From Microbacteriaceae bacterium VKM Ac-2854 (GTDB taxonomy: Bacteria > Actinomycetota > Actinomycetes > Actinomycetales > Microbacteriaceae), in the NCBI GenBank assembly GCA_013205085.1, contig JABMLH010000003.1, forward strand, positions 372,001-436,000: a stretch of DNA of 64,000 bases, written 5' to 3'. Position numbers and translations under genes: made by a program. Below the pieces are notes generated by a model that did not search any database, was not told where the DNA came from, and worked only from the letters and a program-made list of their open reading frames with translations. Positions within the stretch are counted from its first letter, which is position 1. Every line of letters begins with the position of its first letter. Of the stretch, positions 49,722 through 57,839 are shown piece by piece.

Positions 49722-50999
49722 TCACTCCGGCTTACCCACCGCGGCAGACGCCACTTCGATGGCCGGGAGGGCCACCGGCTCACCACGATACAGGCTCTCG
49801 AAGGTGCTGATCGTGCGGTTGATGTCGTGCGCGGCGACGATGGTGAGCGATGCGCGCTTCATCCGCTCGAGTTCCTCGGGGCCGGCGGTGAGCACGTCCG
49901 TGAGCCGGTCGGCCATCGCCTGAGCGTTGCCGGGCTCGAAGAGGTGGCCGTTCTCGCCGTCGTGCACGAGATGCGGCAGCGCCATGGCGTCGGCGGCGAC
50001 GACGGGCAGGGCCGAGGCCATGGCCTCCATCGTCGCGATGCTCTGCAGTTCGGCGATGGACGGCATCGCGAAGACGGTCGCGCGGGTGTACGCCTGCTTC
50101 AGCTCCGCATCCGAGACGTAGCCGGTGAAGGTGACCCGATCGCCGATGCCGAGGGTGCTCGCGAGCTTCTGCAGGTTGGCCAGCTGGTCGCCGCCACCGA
50201 CGATCTCGAGCTTGGCGTCGAGCGAGGGGTCCAGCAGCGAGACGGCCTTGAGCAGGACGTCGATGTGCTTCTCGCCGGTGACGCGACCGACGAAGAGGAT
50301 GCGGTTGGCGGCGCGGGGGCTGAAGTCGGGCGTGTAGTTGTCGGCGTCGATGCCGCAGGAGATCGCGTAGACGCCGCTGAGCCCGGTGTATTTCTCCAGG
50401 AACTGCGCGGCCTTCTTGGTCGGCGTTGTGACGGCCTCGGCACGGCCGAACGTGCGCCGCGCTGCGCGCCAGGCCATCTGGATGGCCTTCGCCTGCACGG
50501 CCTTGGGCAGCAGGGTGAATTCGAGCATGTTCTCGGGCATGAAGTGGTTCGTGCCGATGATGCGGATGCCGCGCTTGGCCGCCTCGATACCGAGGCCGCG
50601 GCCGACGATGATGTGCGACTGGAAGTGCACGACGTCGGGCTTGACCTGGTCGAGGATGCGGGCGCTGTTCTGGTTGATCCGGTGCGGCATCGCGAAGCGC
50701 AGCCAGTCGTGCGGATACCAGCGCAGCGAGAACAGGCGATGCACGATCATCTTCTGACCCTCGTGGGTCTCGACGCGTGTGCCGCTCCAGCCATCGGCGG
50801 AGGGGGCGACGATGTGCACCTCGTGTCCGCGGGCGACGAGGCCGGCGCCCAGGCGCTCGGCGAACTTGGCGGCGCCGTTCACATTCGGCGCGAACGTGTC
50901 GCAGCCGATGACGACTTTGAGGGGACGACGGGTCTCGTCGTGCGGTTCCGCGATCGACTCGTCCGTATCCGGTCGAGGCGGTTGGCGAGAATCAGACAC
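49722..50999 (-). CDS. Family 4 glycosyltransferase
   Basis: A 425-residue GT-B retaining glycosyltransferase. After a hydrophilic N-terminus, VVIGCDTFAPNVNGAAKFAERLGAGLVARGHEVHIVAPS is the acceptor-side glycine loop, DVVHFQSHIIVGRGLG and IGTNHFMPENM follow, ILFVGRVTGEKHIDVLLKAV binds the sugar nucleotide, and AELQSIATMEAMASALPVVAAD contains the EX7E motif. It resembles glycolipid mannosyl/glucosyltransferases that act at the inner membrane face; the exact substrate is unknown. The GTG at 50999 was taken; TACAAT (51114-51119) gives a promoter with about a 110-nt leader. Confidence 0.9.
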   Translation of the reverse strand: MSDSRQPPRPDTDESIAEPHDETRRPLKVVIGCDTFAPNVNGAAKFAERLGAGLVARGHEVHIVAPSADGWSGTRVETHEGQKMIVHRLFSLRWYPHDWLRFAMPHRINQNSARILDQVKPDVVHFQSHIIVGRGLGIEAAKRGIRIIGTNHFMPENMLEFTLLPKAVQAKAIQMAWRAARRTFGRAEAVTTPTKKAAQFLEKYTGLSGVYAISCGIDADNYTPDFSPRAANRILFVGRVTGEKHIDVLLKAVSLLDPSLDAKLEIVGGGDQLANLQKLASTLGIGDRVTFTGYVSDAELKQAYTRATVFAMPSIAELQSIATMEAMASALPVVAADAMALPHLVHDGENGHLFEPGNAQAMADRLTDVLTAGPEELERMKRASLTIVAAHDINRTISTFESLYRGEPVALPAIEVASAAVGKPE

Positions 51000-51113
51000 T
51001 ATTCGGGCCCTTACGTGCTCGGTGCTGATCGTGAGTGGTGCTGCACAGTGCAGCCCGGTGGAGAACGATCGGCGGGTGGACAGTCGGTGCTCGTGGCACC
51101 TCAGCGCAGGCTC

Positions 51114-51119
51114 ATTGTA
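51114..51119 (-). promoter_or_regulatory. -10 box TACAAT upstream of the GT4 gene
   Basis: TACAAT on the minus strand is close to the TATAAT optimum and lies in the 177-bp gap between the DMT stop and the GT4 start. A short stem CTGCACAGTGCAG follows in the leader. Confidence 0.4.
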
Positions 51120-51176
51120 GACAGGGACCCCGGTCAGACCCCGGTAGTGACGGGCCGAACGACGAAATACGACGAA

Positions 51177-52091
51177 CTATCGGGATTGCGGGTGGTGCTT
51201 GGCGAGCAGGAACACGCCCCAGACCGCGACGGCTCCGGCGGCGATGAAGCAGGGGATCACCCAGCCCGCCGCGTACTGCGCCTCGCCGAGAACGATGATG
51301 CCGATGGCGACGGCGACGAGGGGATCCACAACGGTCAGCCCGGCGACGACGAGGTCGGGCGGGCCGGAGGCGTAGGCGTTCTGCACGAAGTAGCCGCCGA
51401 GCGCGGTGCCGGCCAGCAGACCGACGATGCAGACCACGGTGAGCCACTCGAAGTTGTTGTTCTGGATCCGGTTCAGCACGACCTTGGCCAGCGTCGCGAC
51501 GAATCCGTAGATCACGCCGGCGCCGAGGATGTAGAAGATCGCCTGGGAGCGCTTGCGCAGGGTGATGAATGCGAAGACGAAGATCACGATCACCACGGCG
51601 AGGGTCACCAGGATGATGATCAGCTGACGCTCGTCGATCGCTTTGTCGACGGCGTTGAACGCGGCCAGGATGACGAAGGTGCCGACGCCGAGGATGCACA
51701 ACGCGATCGCTCGGATCGTCGACTTCGTCAGTTTCACCTTGCTCACGCGGGAGTTGACGATCGCGGTGATCACCAGCGCGACGGCGCCGAGCGGCTGCAC
51801 CACGATGAGCGGGGAGAAGCCGAGGCTGGTCAGCTGGAAGACGATCGCGAGGCCGAGCATGGCGGTGCCGACGACCCAGGAGGGTCGCGTGAGCAGGGCC
51901 ACCATCTGCCCGCTGTTCAGCCCGGACTTGCCGGAACGGCCGCTGCGCTTCTCCACTTTGTTGACGCCGCGGTGCTGGAATTGAGCGCCCAGAGACAGGA
52001 AGATCGCACCGACCAGGGCGATGGGGATGCCGAGGAACTGGGCCGGATTCAGCCGGAACTCCTCCGTCAGATCGGTCAGTTCGGTGAGCAT
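51177..52091 (-). CDS. DMT superfamily (NIPA/EamA-like) membrane transporter
   Basis: A 304-residue protein with nine or ten membrane segments starting at FLGIPIALVGAIFLSLGAQFQHRGVNKVE, continuing with FSPLIVVQPLGAVALVITAIVNSRV and ending FIAAGAVAVWGVFLLAKHHPQSR. The SPLIVVQPLGAVALV stretch is typical of bacterial DMT proteins distantly similar to NIPA magnesium transporters. The ATG at 52091 is preceded by TAGGGT (52099-52104) with 7 nt spacing, a leaderless start. It is divergent from def. Substrate not known. Confidence 0.82.
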   Translation of the reverse strand: MLTELTDLTEEFRLNPAQFLGIPIALVGAIFLSLGAQFQHRGVNKVEKRSGRSGKSGLNSGQMVALLTRPSWVVGTAMLGLAIVFQLTSLGFSPLIVVQPLGAVALVITAIVNSRVSKVKLTKSTIRAIALCILGVGTFVILAAFNAVDKAIDERQLIIILVTLAVVIVIFVFAFITLRKRSQAIFYILGAGVIYGFVATLAKVVLNRIQNNNFEWLTVVCIVGLLAGTALGGYFVQNAYASGPPDLVVAGLTVVDPLVAVAIGIIVLGEAQYAAGWVIPCFIAAGAVAVWGVFLLAKHHPQSR

Positions 52092-52196
52092 GGCTTCGAC
52101 CCTATCCACAATCGTTCGCGGCGACGTCCGACGCACGGATGATCGCGGGAACGAGCGGTGACGGAGCGTCGCGCCCGCGCCGATACCCTGGTGGGC

Positions 52197-52763
52197 ATGG
52201 CCGTCCTTCCCATCCGCATCTCCGGCGACCCCGTGCTGCACGCCCCCGCCGAGCCCGTCACCGTCTTCGACGACGCCCTGCGCACGCTCGTCGCCGATAT
52301 GTTCGAGACCATGGACACCGCGCCCGGTGTCGGTCTCGCCGGCCCGCAGGTCGGGGTGCCGCTGCGGCTGTTCGTGTACGACTACGCGGCCGACGACGGC
52401 ACGCCGCGCCGGGGCGTGGCGATCAACCCGGTGCTGTACGTGTCTCCCCCGCCGCTCGGCGAGGCGGACGAGGACACGGATTCGGAGGGCTGCCTCTCGT
52501 TCCCGGGCGAGCGCTTCCCGCTACGCCGCTCCGAGCGGGCGCTGCTGCGCGCGGTCGACCTCGACGGCAAGCCGTTCGAGATCGAGGCCGAGGGCTGGTT
52601 CGCGCGGGTGTTCCAGCACGAGTTCGACCATCTCGACGGCATCCTCTACCTCGACCGGCTCGAATACGACTACCTGAAGCCGGTCGCGAAGATCACCCGC
52701 AAGCGCGGCTGGGGCGTTCCGGGCAAGTCCTGGCTGCCGGGAGTCGAGCACCTCGAGGATTGA
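52197..52763 (+). CDS. def: Peptide deformylase
   Basis: A 188-residue metalloenzyme that removes the formyl group from new proteins. All three motifs are present: GVGLAGPQVGV near residue 43, EGCLSFPGE near residue 100 (metal-binding Cys), and HEFDHLDG near residue 142 (His-Glu-His). The length and C-terminal extension (ITRKRGWGVPGKSW) are typical of actinobacterial PDF. The ATG at 52197 is preceded by TACCCT (52184-52189) with 7 nt spacing, implying a leaderless mRNA. Cytoplasmic; essential function. Confidence 0.95.
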   Translation: MAVLPIRISGDPVLHAPAEPVTVFDDALRTLVADMFETMDTAPGVGLAGPQVGVPLRLFVYDYAADDGTPRRGVAINPVLYVSPPPLGEADEDTDSEGCLSFPGERFPLRRSERALLRAVDLDGKPFEIEAEGWFARVFQHEFDHLDGILYLDRLEYDYLKPVAKITRKRGWGVPGKSWLPGVEHLED

Positions 52764-52774
52764 GCCCGAAGATG

Positions 52775-53040
52775 TTGGTCGAGCCTCCCCTCCGCTGGTT
52801 GAGCCTGCCCTCCGCTGGTTGAGCCCGCCCGCCGCTGGTTGAGCCCGCCCGCCGCTGGTTGAGCCTGCCGAAACCATCACCGAAGAATGAGTGGTTTCGG
52901 CAAGCTCAACCAGCGGAAACGGTCGCAAGCTCAACCAGCGGAAACGGTCGCAAGCTCAACCAGCGGTAGTGGTTTCGGCAAGCTCAACCAGCGGTAGTGG
53001 TTTCGGCAAGCTCAACCAGCAGATCAAAGCTCAACCAGCG
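52775..53040. repeat. Large inverted REP-like array between def and azlD
   Basis: Left half: CGCTGGTTGAGCC units at 20-bp period (52793, 52813, 52833, 52853) after a variant TTGGTCGAGCC at 52775. Right half: six GCTCAACCAGC units (about 52904 to 53039) spaced 25 to 29 bp, several linked by GGTTTCGGCAA, the complement of the TGCCGAAACC at the centre. The two halves can fold on each other. Confidence 0.85.
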
Positions 53041-53056
53041 CGAGGGGCAGCGTGCC

Positions 53057-53371
53057 CTACGCCATCCCGAACCAAGCGCGCAGGCCCGCCGCGACGAGGG
53101 CGGCGACGATCACCACGAGGATGAACGGCACGCGGAAGGCGAACAGCACCGCCGCCACCACGACGGCAGGGAAGCGCGCGTCGATCGAGAGCGCGCTGCC
53201 CTGGGCGAAGGTCTGCACGGCGATCAACGCCGAGAGCAGCGCGACCGTGAGCAGGTTCGCCACCCGCGAGGGCGTCGGCTTCTCCATCAGCCCGGCCGGC
53301 ACGAGGTAGCCGGCGACCTTGATCGCGAGACACGCGATCGAGGCGGTCAGCACGATGGCCCACGCGCTCAT
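53057..53371 (-). CDS. azlD: AzlD domain protein, small subunit of branched-chain amino acid exporter
   Basis: A 104-residue membrane protein with three or four helices, beginning SAWAIVLTASIACLAIKVAGYLVPAGLMEKP and containing VANLLTVALLSALIAVQTFAQG. The size and pattern fit AzlD, which together with AzlC exports branched-chain amino acids. Its start overlaps the azlC stop (ATGA). Located at the inner membrane. Confidence 0.88.
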   Translation of the reverse strand: MSAWAIVLTASIACLAIKVAGYLVPAGLMEKPTPSRVANLLTVALLSALIAVQTFAQGSALSIDARFPAVVVAAVLFAFRVPFILVVIVAALVAAGLRAWFGMA

Positions 53372-54135
53372 CGGTCGGCTCCGTCCGCGCGGTGGTGCAG
53401 GCCCGGAACGTCGCCCGGGGTCTCGGCGTCGTCAGGCTGATGCGCCGCCTCCGGTCGTCCGAGCCAGTTGACAAGGCCGACCGTTACGGCGACGAGCGCC
53501 GCGATCAGCACGGGCAGTCCGGGCGGCAGGATCGGGATGGTCACGGTCGCGACGACGGCGGCACCGACGGCGACGGCTCCGGCCTGCAACTGCTTCAGCC
53601 GCGGCCACAACAGGCCCAAGAACGCGGCGGCCGCTGCGGCGTCGAGCCCGTACATCCGCACGTCGCCGATCGCGTCGCCGATCAGCGCACCGAGCAGCGA
53701 GGTGAGGTTCCAGCCCACGAAGGTCGCCACGGCGGTCGCCCAGAAGCCGTACTGCTGGCTGCGGCGGTTCGGTTGATTCGTCGCGACGGCGGTGGTCTCG
53801 TCGATCGTCCAGTGCGCCGCGAGCAGCCGACGACCCCAGCCGCCGCCGATGACGGGCGCCATCCGGATGGAGTAGATGCCGTTGCGCAGACCGAGGAAGG
53901 TCGCACTGGCGATGGCGGCCGGCCCGGCCGCGAGGCCGCCCGACGCGAGCACACCGACGAGCGCGAACTGCGAGCCGCCGGTGAACATCAGCAGACTCAT
54001 CACGCAGGTCTGCCAGATGTCGAGCCCGGCCGCGACGGCGAGAGCTCCATAGGAGACGCCGTAGGCCGCTGCGGCGAGACCGACGGCGACCCCCGCGCGG
54101 ATGGCGGCGCGATCCTCAGCTGTCCGAGAGGGCAT
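53368..54135 (-). CDS. azlC: AzlC family permease, large subunit of branched-chain amino acid exporter
   Basis: A 255-residue membrane protein with the AzlC pattern: AAAYGVSYGALAVAAGLDIWQTCVMSLLMFTGGSQFALVGVLASGG, FLGLRNGIYSIRMAPVIG, HWTIDETTAVATNQP. Exports branched-chain amino acids with AzlD. The ATG at 54135 has GGGAGGTGGAGC upstream. A Pro/Asp/His-rich tail of about 25 residues follows the last helix. Transcription from the upstream gene is blocked by a terminator at 54160-54190. Confidence 0.9.
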   Translation of the reverse strand: MPSRTAEDRAAIRAGVAVGLAAAAYGVSYGALAVAAGLDIWQTCVMSLLMFTGGSQFALVGVLASGGLAAGPAAIASATFLGLRNGIYSIRMAPVIGGGWGRRLLAAHWTIDETTAVATNQPNRRSQQYGFWATAVATFVGWNLTSLLGALIGDAIGDVRMYGLDAAAAAAFLGLLWPRLKQLQAGAVAVGAAVVATVTIPILPPGLPVLIAALVAVTVGLVNWLGRPEAAHQPDDAETPGDVPGLHHRADGADR

Positions 54136-54159
54136 GCTCCACCTCCCGAACAACGCGAA

Positions 54160-54190
54160 ACCCCTGGACCGAGGCGTTCGGTCCAGGGGT
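54160..54190 (-). terminator. Stem-loop terminator upstream of azlC
   Basis: ACCCCTGGACCG (54160-54171) and CGGTCCAGGGGT (54179-54190) form a perfect 12-bp stem with a 7-nt loop; on the minus strand it is followed by TTTCG. It ends the transcript of the SHOCT gene. Confidence 0.75.
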
Positions 54191-54222
54191 CAGCGTAGCG
54201 AGTGCTCAGCGCCGATCCGTCA

Positions 54223-54612
54223 TCAGGCGTCCTGCGGCCCACTCGCACGGTTGGCGCGCAAGACCTCGAGCCGGGCGCGGTACTCGACCTCGTCGATGTC
54301 GCCTTGAGCGAAGCGCTCGGCCAAGGTCGCCTCGGCGGATCGGGCGGCGCGCTGCTCGACGAACGCGCCGTAGCCGTGACCGGCGAAGTCCGGGCCGAAG
54401 CCGCGGCGCAGCATCCGCCGCCGCATCAGGCCGAAGAACAGCGCGAACACGCCGATCCAGAACAGCGGGATGAGGAAGAAGAGCCAGCCGAATCCGCCCG
54501 CCCATGGACCACCCCAGTGGGCGGCGGCGATGCCGGCTGTGGAGCTGAGTGCGATGGTGCTGAACACGGGATATCCAATCGTCGAAGTGCGGATGCGGCC
54601 CGTTCGGGCCAC
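54223..54612 (-). CDS. SHOCT domain membrane protein
   Basis: A 129-residue protein with a hydrophobic N-terminus, a strong helix FGWLFFLIPLFWIGVFALFFGLM near residue 42, a basic turn (RRRMLRRGFGP), and a C-terminal SHOCT motif LAERFAQGDIDEVEYRARLEVLRAN. SHOCT domains are short oligomerisation helices found at the ends of many membrane or envelope proteins. The GTG at 54612 gives the longest product; a GTG at 54567 (FSTIALSST...) is an alternative. It lies next to a two-component system on the same strand and could belong to its regulon, which is speculative. Confidence 0.75.
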   Translation of the reverse strand: MARTGRIRTSTIGYPVFSTIALSSTAGIAAAHWGGPWAGGFGWLFFLIPLFWIGVFALFFGLMRRRMLRRGFGPDFAGHGYGAFVEQRAARSAEATLAERFAQGDIDEVEYRARLEVLRANRASGPQDA

Positions 54613-54688
54613 GTACCGAGACTCCTCGGATCCGCCGTTGAGCGAATCCCTCGGCGGAAGACATCCGCCCTACTCCGAGCGATGCAGC

Positions 54689-55360
54689 TCAGCTCGCGCT
54701 GGACCACCCCGGGCGCACCAGGCCGGTCTCATAGGCGACGACGACCAGCTGCACGCGGTCGCGGGCGCCGAGTTTCGACATGATCCGCGACACGTGCGTC
54801 TTCGCGGTCAGCGGGCTGAGGAACAGCTTCGTCGCGATCTCGTCGTTGGTCAGGCCGTGGCCGACGAGCCCCAGCACCTCGCGCTCACGCTCGGTGAGGT
54901 GCGCGAAGGCCTCGATGTCCTCCGGCGGGCGCAGTCCGCCGGCGATCCGCTCGAGCAGTCGTTTGGTCACGCCGGGGCTGAGCAGGGCGTCGCCCGCCGC
55001 CGCAACACGGACCGAGCGGATCAACTCGACCGGCTCGGTGTCCTTCACCAGGAATCCACTGGCGCCCGCGCGGATCGCCTCGGCCACGTACTCGTCGAGC
55101 TCGAAGGTGGTCACCACAACGACGTGGCAGGCCTCGAGCCCTGGCGTCTCGACGATCTGCCGGGTCGCCCAGAGTCCGTCGCCGTCGGGCATCCGGATGT
55201 CCATCAGCACCACGTCGGGTGCCGTCGCGCGCGCGACGGCGACGATGTCGGTTCCCGTCGCGGCCTCTCCGACGACGGTGATGTCGGGCTCGGATTCGAG
55301 GAGCGCGCGGAAGCCCGCACGGATGAGCTGCTGGTCGTCGGCCACGGCGACGGTGATCAC
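54689..55360 (-). CDS. NarL/LuxR-type response regulator
   Basis: A 223-residue response regulator. The receiver has VADDQQLIRAGF (acidic pair), VVLMDIRMPDGDG (phospho-acceptor Asp near residue 53), VVVTTFE (Thr) and VKDTEP (Lys). The C-terminal LuxR helix-turn-helix is LTEREREVLGLVGHGLTNDEIATKLFLSPLTAKTHVSRIMSKLGARDR. The GTG start overlaps the kinase stop (GTGA), so they are a pair. DNA target unknown. Confidence 0.94.
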   Translation of the reverse strand: MITVAVADDQQLIRAGFRALLESEPDITVVGEAATGTDIVAVARATAPDVVLMDIRMPDGDGLWATRQIVETPGLEACHVVVVTTFELDEYVAEAIRAGASGFLVKDTEPVELIRSVRVAAAGDALLSPGVTKRLLERIAGGLRPPEDIEAFAHLTEREREVLGLVGHGLTNDEIATKLFLSPLTAKTHVSRIMSKLGARDRVQLVVVAYETGLVRPGWSSAS

Positions 55361-56571
55361 GAGGGTGGGCCTTCCTGATTCGGGAGCATCCGGGTCATCC
55401 GGGGTGCGGGAATGCGGGCGACGACCTCGAAGCCGCCGTCGTACGGATGCGCCTGCAACGAGCCGCCGAGCAGCTCGGCCCGCTCGCGCATGCCGAGGAT
55501 GCCGCGTCCGGCACCCGGTGACGGCGCCGGCGGACGCCGCGCACCGTCGTCACGGATCCGCGCCACCACGTCGCCCTCCTGCCGATCGAGCGTCACCGTG
55601 ACCGCGGCGCCCGGCGCGTGCCGGCTCGCGTTGGTCAGCGATTCCTGCACGATCCGGTACAGCGCGAGCTGCACGGACGGCGACGGCGACGGTTCCGGCA
55701 GCCGGTTCTCCAGCCGCACTCGTTCGCTGCCGGCGACCAGGGCGGGCAGGGCCGAGAGGTCGGGCTCCGGCACGCGCGGCGCGGCATCGTCGCCGCGCAG
55801 GATGCCGAGCACGGTGCGCACGTCGTCGAGCGCGTTCTTGCTGGTGGCCTTGATCGACTCCAGCGCCTCGGCCGCCCGTTCGGGCCGGCTGGACATCAGG
55901 TGCAGGCCCACGCCCGCCTGCACGTTGATCGAGGAGAGCGAATGCGCGAGCACGTCGTGCAGCTCGCGCGCGATCCGCACCCGCTCGCGTTCCGCCTCCG
56001 ACTGCCGCCGCTCCAGCTGCGCTGCGCGGAACTCGCGATAGCGCAGCCGACGCACCCGAGTCGCCTCCCCCACGGCGACCGCGATGAAGAGGAGGAACAG
56101 GTCGCCCAAGGACCGAGCGCTCTGCAGCGGGGACACCGCGATCAGGAAGGTGATCAGCGGAATCAGCAGCGCGACGCCGACCATCACGAACGCCCACACC
56201 CTCGCCCCGCGAACGCACGCCGACACGATCGCGAAGGCGAACGGAACGGCCGCCACGGGCGGCAGCTGCGGAATCACGAGACCGACGATCGAGCTGAGCC
56301 CCACCACTACCACCGTCGGGCCCGGCCAGCGTCGCGCACCGAGCAGCGCGACGACGCCGATCAGCGCCGAGGCCAGGAAGAGCGGGCCGACGGCGTGCTG
56401 CACCTTGAACGTGAGCCAGAGCCCCATCGGCACAACGGCGAGGAAGGAGACGACGACGGGCAGCACGTAACGGAACGTCCGACGCGAGGAGGCGGCACCC
56501 CACGGAGCGTGCGGCGGATCCTCCTCCGACCAGGCCTGCGCCCAGGAACGGTGCGCGGCGCGGTCAGGCAT
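55357..56571 (-). CDS. Sensor histidine kinase (HisKA_3 type)
   Basis: A 404-residue membrane kinase with five or six N-terminal helices (residues 33 to 170), a HisKA_3 dimerisation domain RERVRIARELHDVLAHSLSSINVQAGVGLHL with the phospho-accepting His near residue 205, and a HATPase domain with N-box VQESLTNASRHA and GRGILGMRERAELLGG. Typical of LiaS/DesK-like sensors of the cell envelope. TACGAT (56578-56583) is six bases from the ATG, a leaderless start. Signal unknown. Confidence 0.93.
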   Translation of the reverse strand: MPDRAAHRSWAQAWSEEDPPHAPWGAASSRRTFRYVLPVVVSFLAVVPMGLWLTFKVQHAVGPLFLASALIGVVALLGARRWPGPTVVVVGLSSIVGLVIPQLPPVAAVPFAFAIVSACVRGARVWAFVMVGVALLIPLITFLIAVSPLQSARSLGDLFLLFIAVAVGEATRVRRLRYREFRAAQLERRQSEAERERVRIARELHDVLAHSLSSINVQAGVGLHLMSSRPERAAEALESIKATSKNALDDVRTVLGILRGDDAAPRVPEPDLSALPALVAGSERVRLENRLPEPSPSPSVQLALYRIVQESLTNASRHAPGAAVTVTLDRQEGDVVARIRDDGARRPPAPSPGAGRGILGMRERAELLGGSLQAHPYDGGFEVVARIPAPRMTRMLPNQEGPPS

Positions 56572-56628
56572 GTTCTGATCGTAGTGACGCGCGGCCGCCG
56601 CGGCATCGGGCGGGGGGAGCAGTCGCCC

Positions 56629-57735
56629 CTACTCCGAGCGGCGTACGGAGCGGGTGACCGAGAATTTGCGGTCGCGCGCGACGACGCGCGTCTCGCCCAC
56701 CGCGGTGCGTAGCACGGCCGGATGACTGAGGTGCGAGTTGAAGACCGTCCACATCTCCCCGCCGGGACGCAGGATGCGCGCGGCCGCCCGGATCATCCGG
56801 CGCGCGACGAGCTCGGTGACGGCGCCGTCGCTGTGGAACGGCGGGTTGCAGACGACCACGTCGACGGAGGCATCGGGCAGGGTCGACGCGTTATCGTCGC
56901 GGAGCACCTCGATGCGTTCGTGCAGTGCGTTCGCCGCGGCCGTCGCCACAGCGGATGCCGTGGCCGCGCGGGAGCTGTCGGTCGCGATGACGCGCGCATC
57001 CGGGCGCCGCTGCGCGAGCCAGGCGGCGATGACGCCGGTGCCGCAGCCGAGGTCGACGAAGCGCGAGCCCGGCAACGTCGCGGCATCCAGGTTCGCCAGG
57101 AGGAAGCGGGTACCGACGTCGAGCTTGGCGCCCGCGAAGGCGCCGGGCGTCGCGCAGACGGTGAGGCCGAGTTCGGCGAGGTCAGCCCGGTCCGCGATCG
57201 GAGCGGGCGGCTGGGCCGTCAGCGCGCCGGTCGCGGTCAGCACCCGCGACTTCTGCCGCGCGAGGCTGACGTCGAGCCGCTCGTAGCGGGCGCGGAGCAC
57301 GTCGTTCATGGAGAGCGACATGTGCTTGATCCGGCCGCCTGCGAGCAGCACGGCATCGGGCGCGGTCGCTGCGATCTCGGCGGCGTACGCGTCGAGGAGG
57401 TCGAGACTGCGCGGCAGCCTCAGCAGCACCAGTGCGGCACCGGCGACGGCGTCGCCCACCGTCTCGGCGTGCCGGAAATGCACCTCGGGCGCGAGCGCCG
57501 CGTTGAGGTCGAGCGCCCGCTCCCCCGAGATCGCGTCCTGATAGACCGCGATCTCCCGCTCCGTCTCCAGCCCGAGCGTCAGAGCGCCGTACGCGTCGCC
57601 GACGACGGCGACGGGACCGGAGTCGAGCCCGACGGCCAGGTCCAGGAGCAGCCGGTCGGCCGCGTCGACGGCGACGAGGTCCGCCGCCTCCACATCCGGT
57701 CGGCGGCGCAGCCGTTCGAGCACGTCCTCGCGCAT
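56629..57735 (-). CDS. RsmC/RlmG-like class I methyltransferase
   Basis: A 368-residue AdoMet-dependent methyltransferase of the type that methylates guanine N2 in rRNA. The N-terminal half is the degenerate duplicated domain; the C-terminal half has FVDLGCGTGVIAAWLAQRRP (SAM loop near residue 228), VIATDSSRAA and the catalytic VVCNPPFHSDG. The ATG has a GGAAGGTGGCTC ribosome site. Whether it targets 16S or 23S rRNA cannot be told. Single gene, divergent from an alpha/beta hydrolase. Confidence 0.9.
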   Translation of the reverse strand: MREDVLERLRRRPDVEAADLVAVDAADRLLLDLAVGLDSGPVAVVGDAYGALTLGLETEREIAVYQDAISGERALDLNAALAPEVHFRHAETVGDAVAGAALVLLRLPRSLDLLDAYAAEIAATAPDAVLLAGGRIKHMSLSMNDVLRARYERLDVSLARQKSRVLTATGALTAQPPAPIADRADLAELGLTVCATPGAFAGAKLDVGTRFLLANLDAATLPGSRFVDLGCGTGVIAAWLAQRRPDARVIATDSSRAATASAVATAAANALHERIEVLRDDNASTLPDASVDVVVCNPPFHSDGAVTELVARRMIRAAARILRPGGEMWTVFNSHLSHPAVLRTAVGETRVVARDRKFSVTRSVRRSE

Positions 57736-57839
57736 GAGCCACCTTCCGTCAGAGCCGCACCGACGCTACCGCACCTCGGGTCGGTCGCAGCCCGGCTGAC
57801 TAGTCTGCAACCAGAGCCCTGCGCGCGAAAGGTCCGCTC

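Noticed and set aside
52793-52865. Regular 20-bp spaced repeats that resemble a CRISPR array
   Set aside because: Units abut with only 7-8 bp variable sequence, the opposite strand repeats follow as a mirror image, and there are no cas genes; it is a REP-like array.
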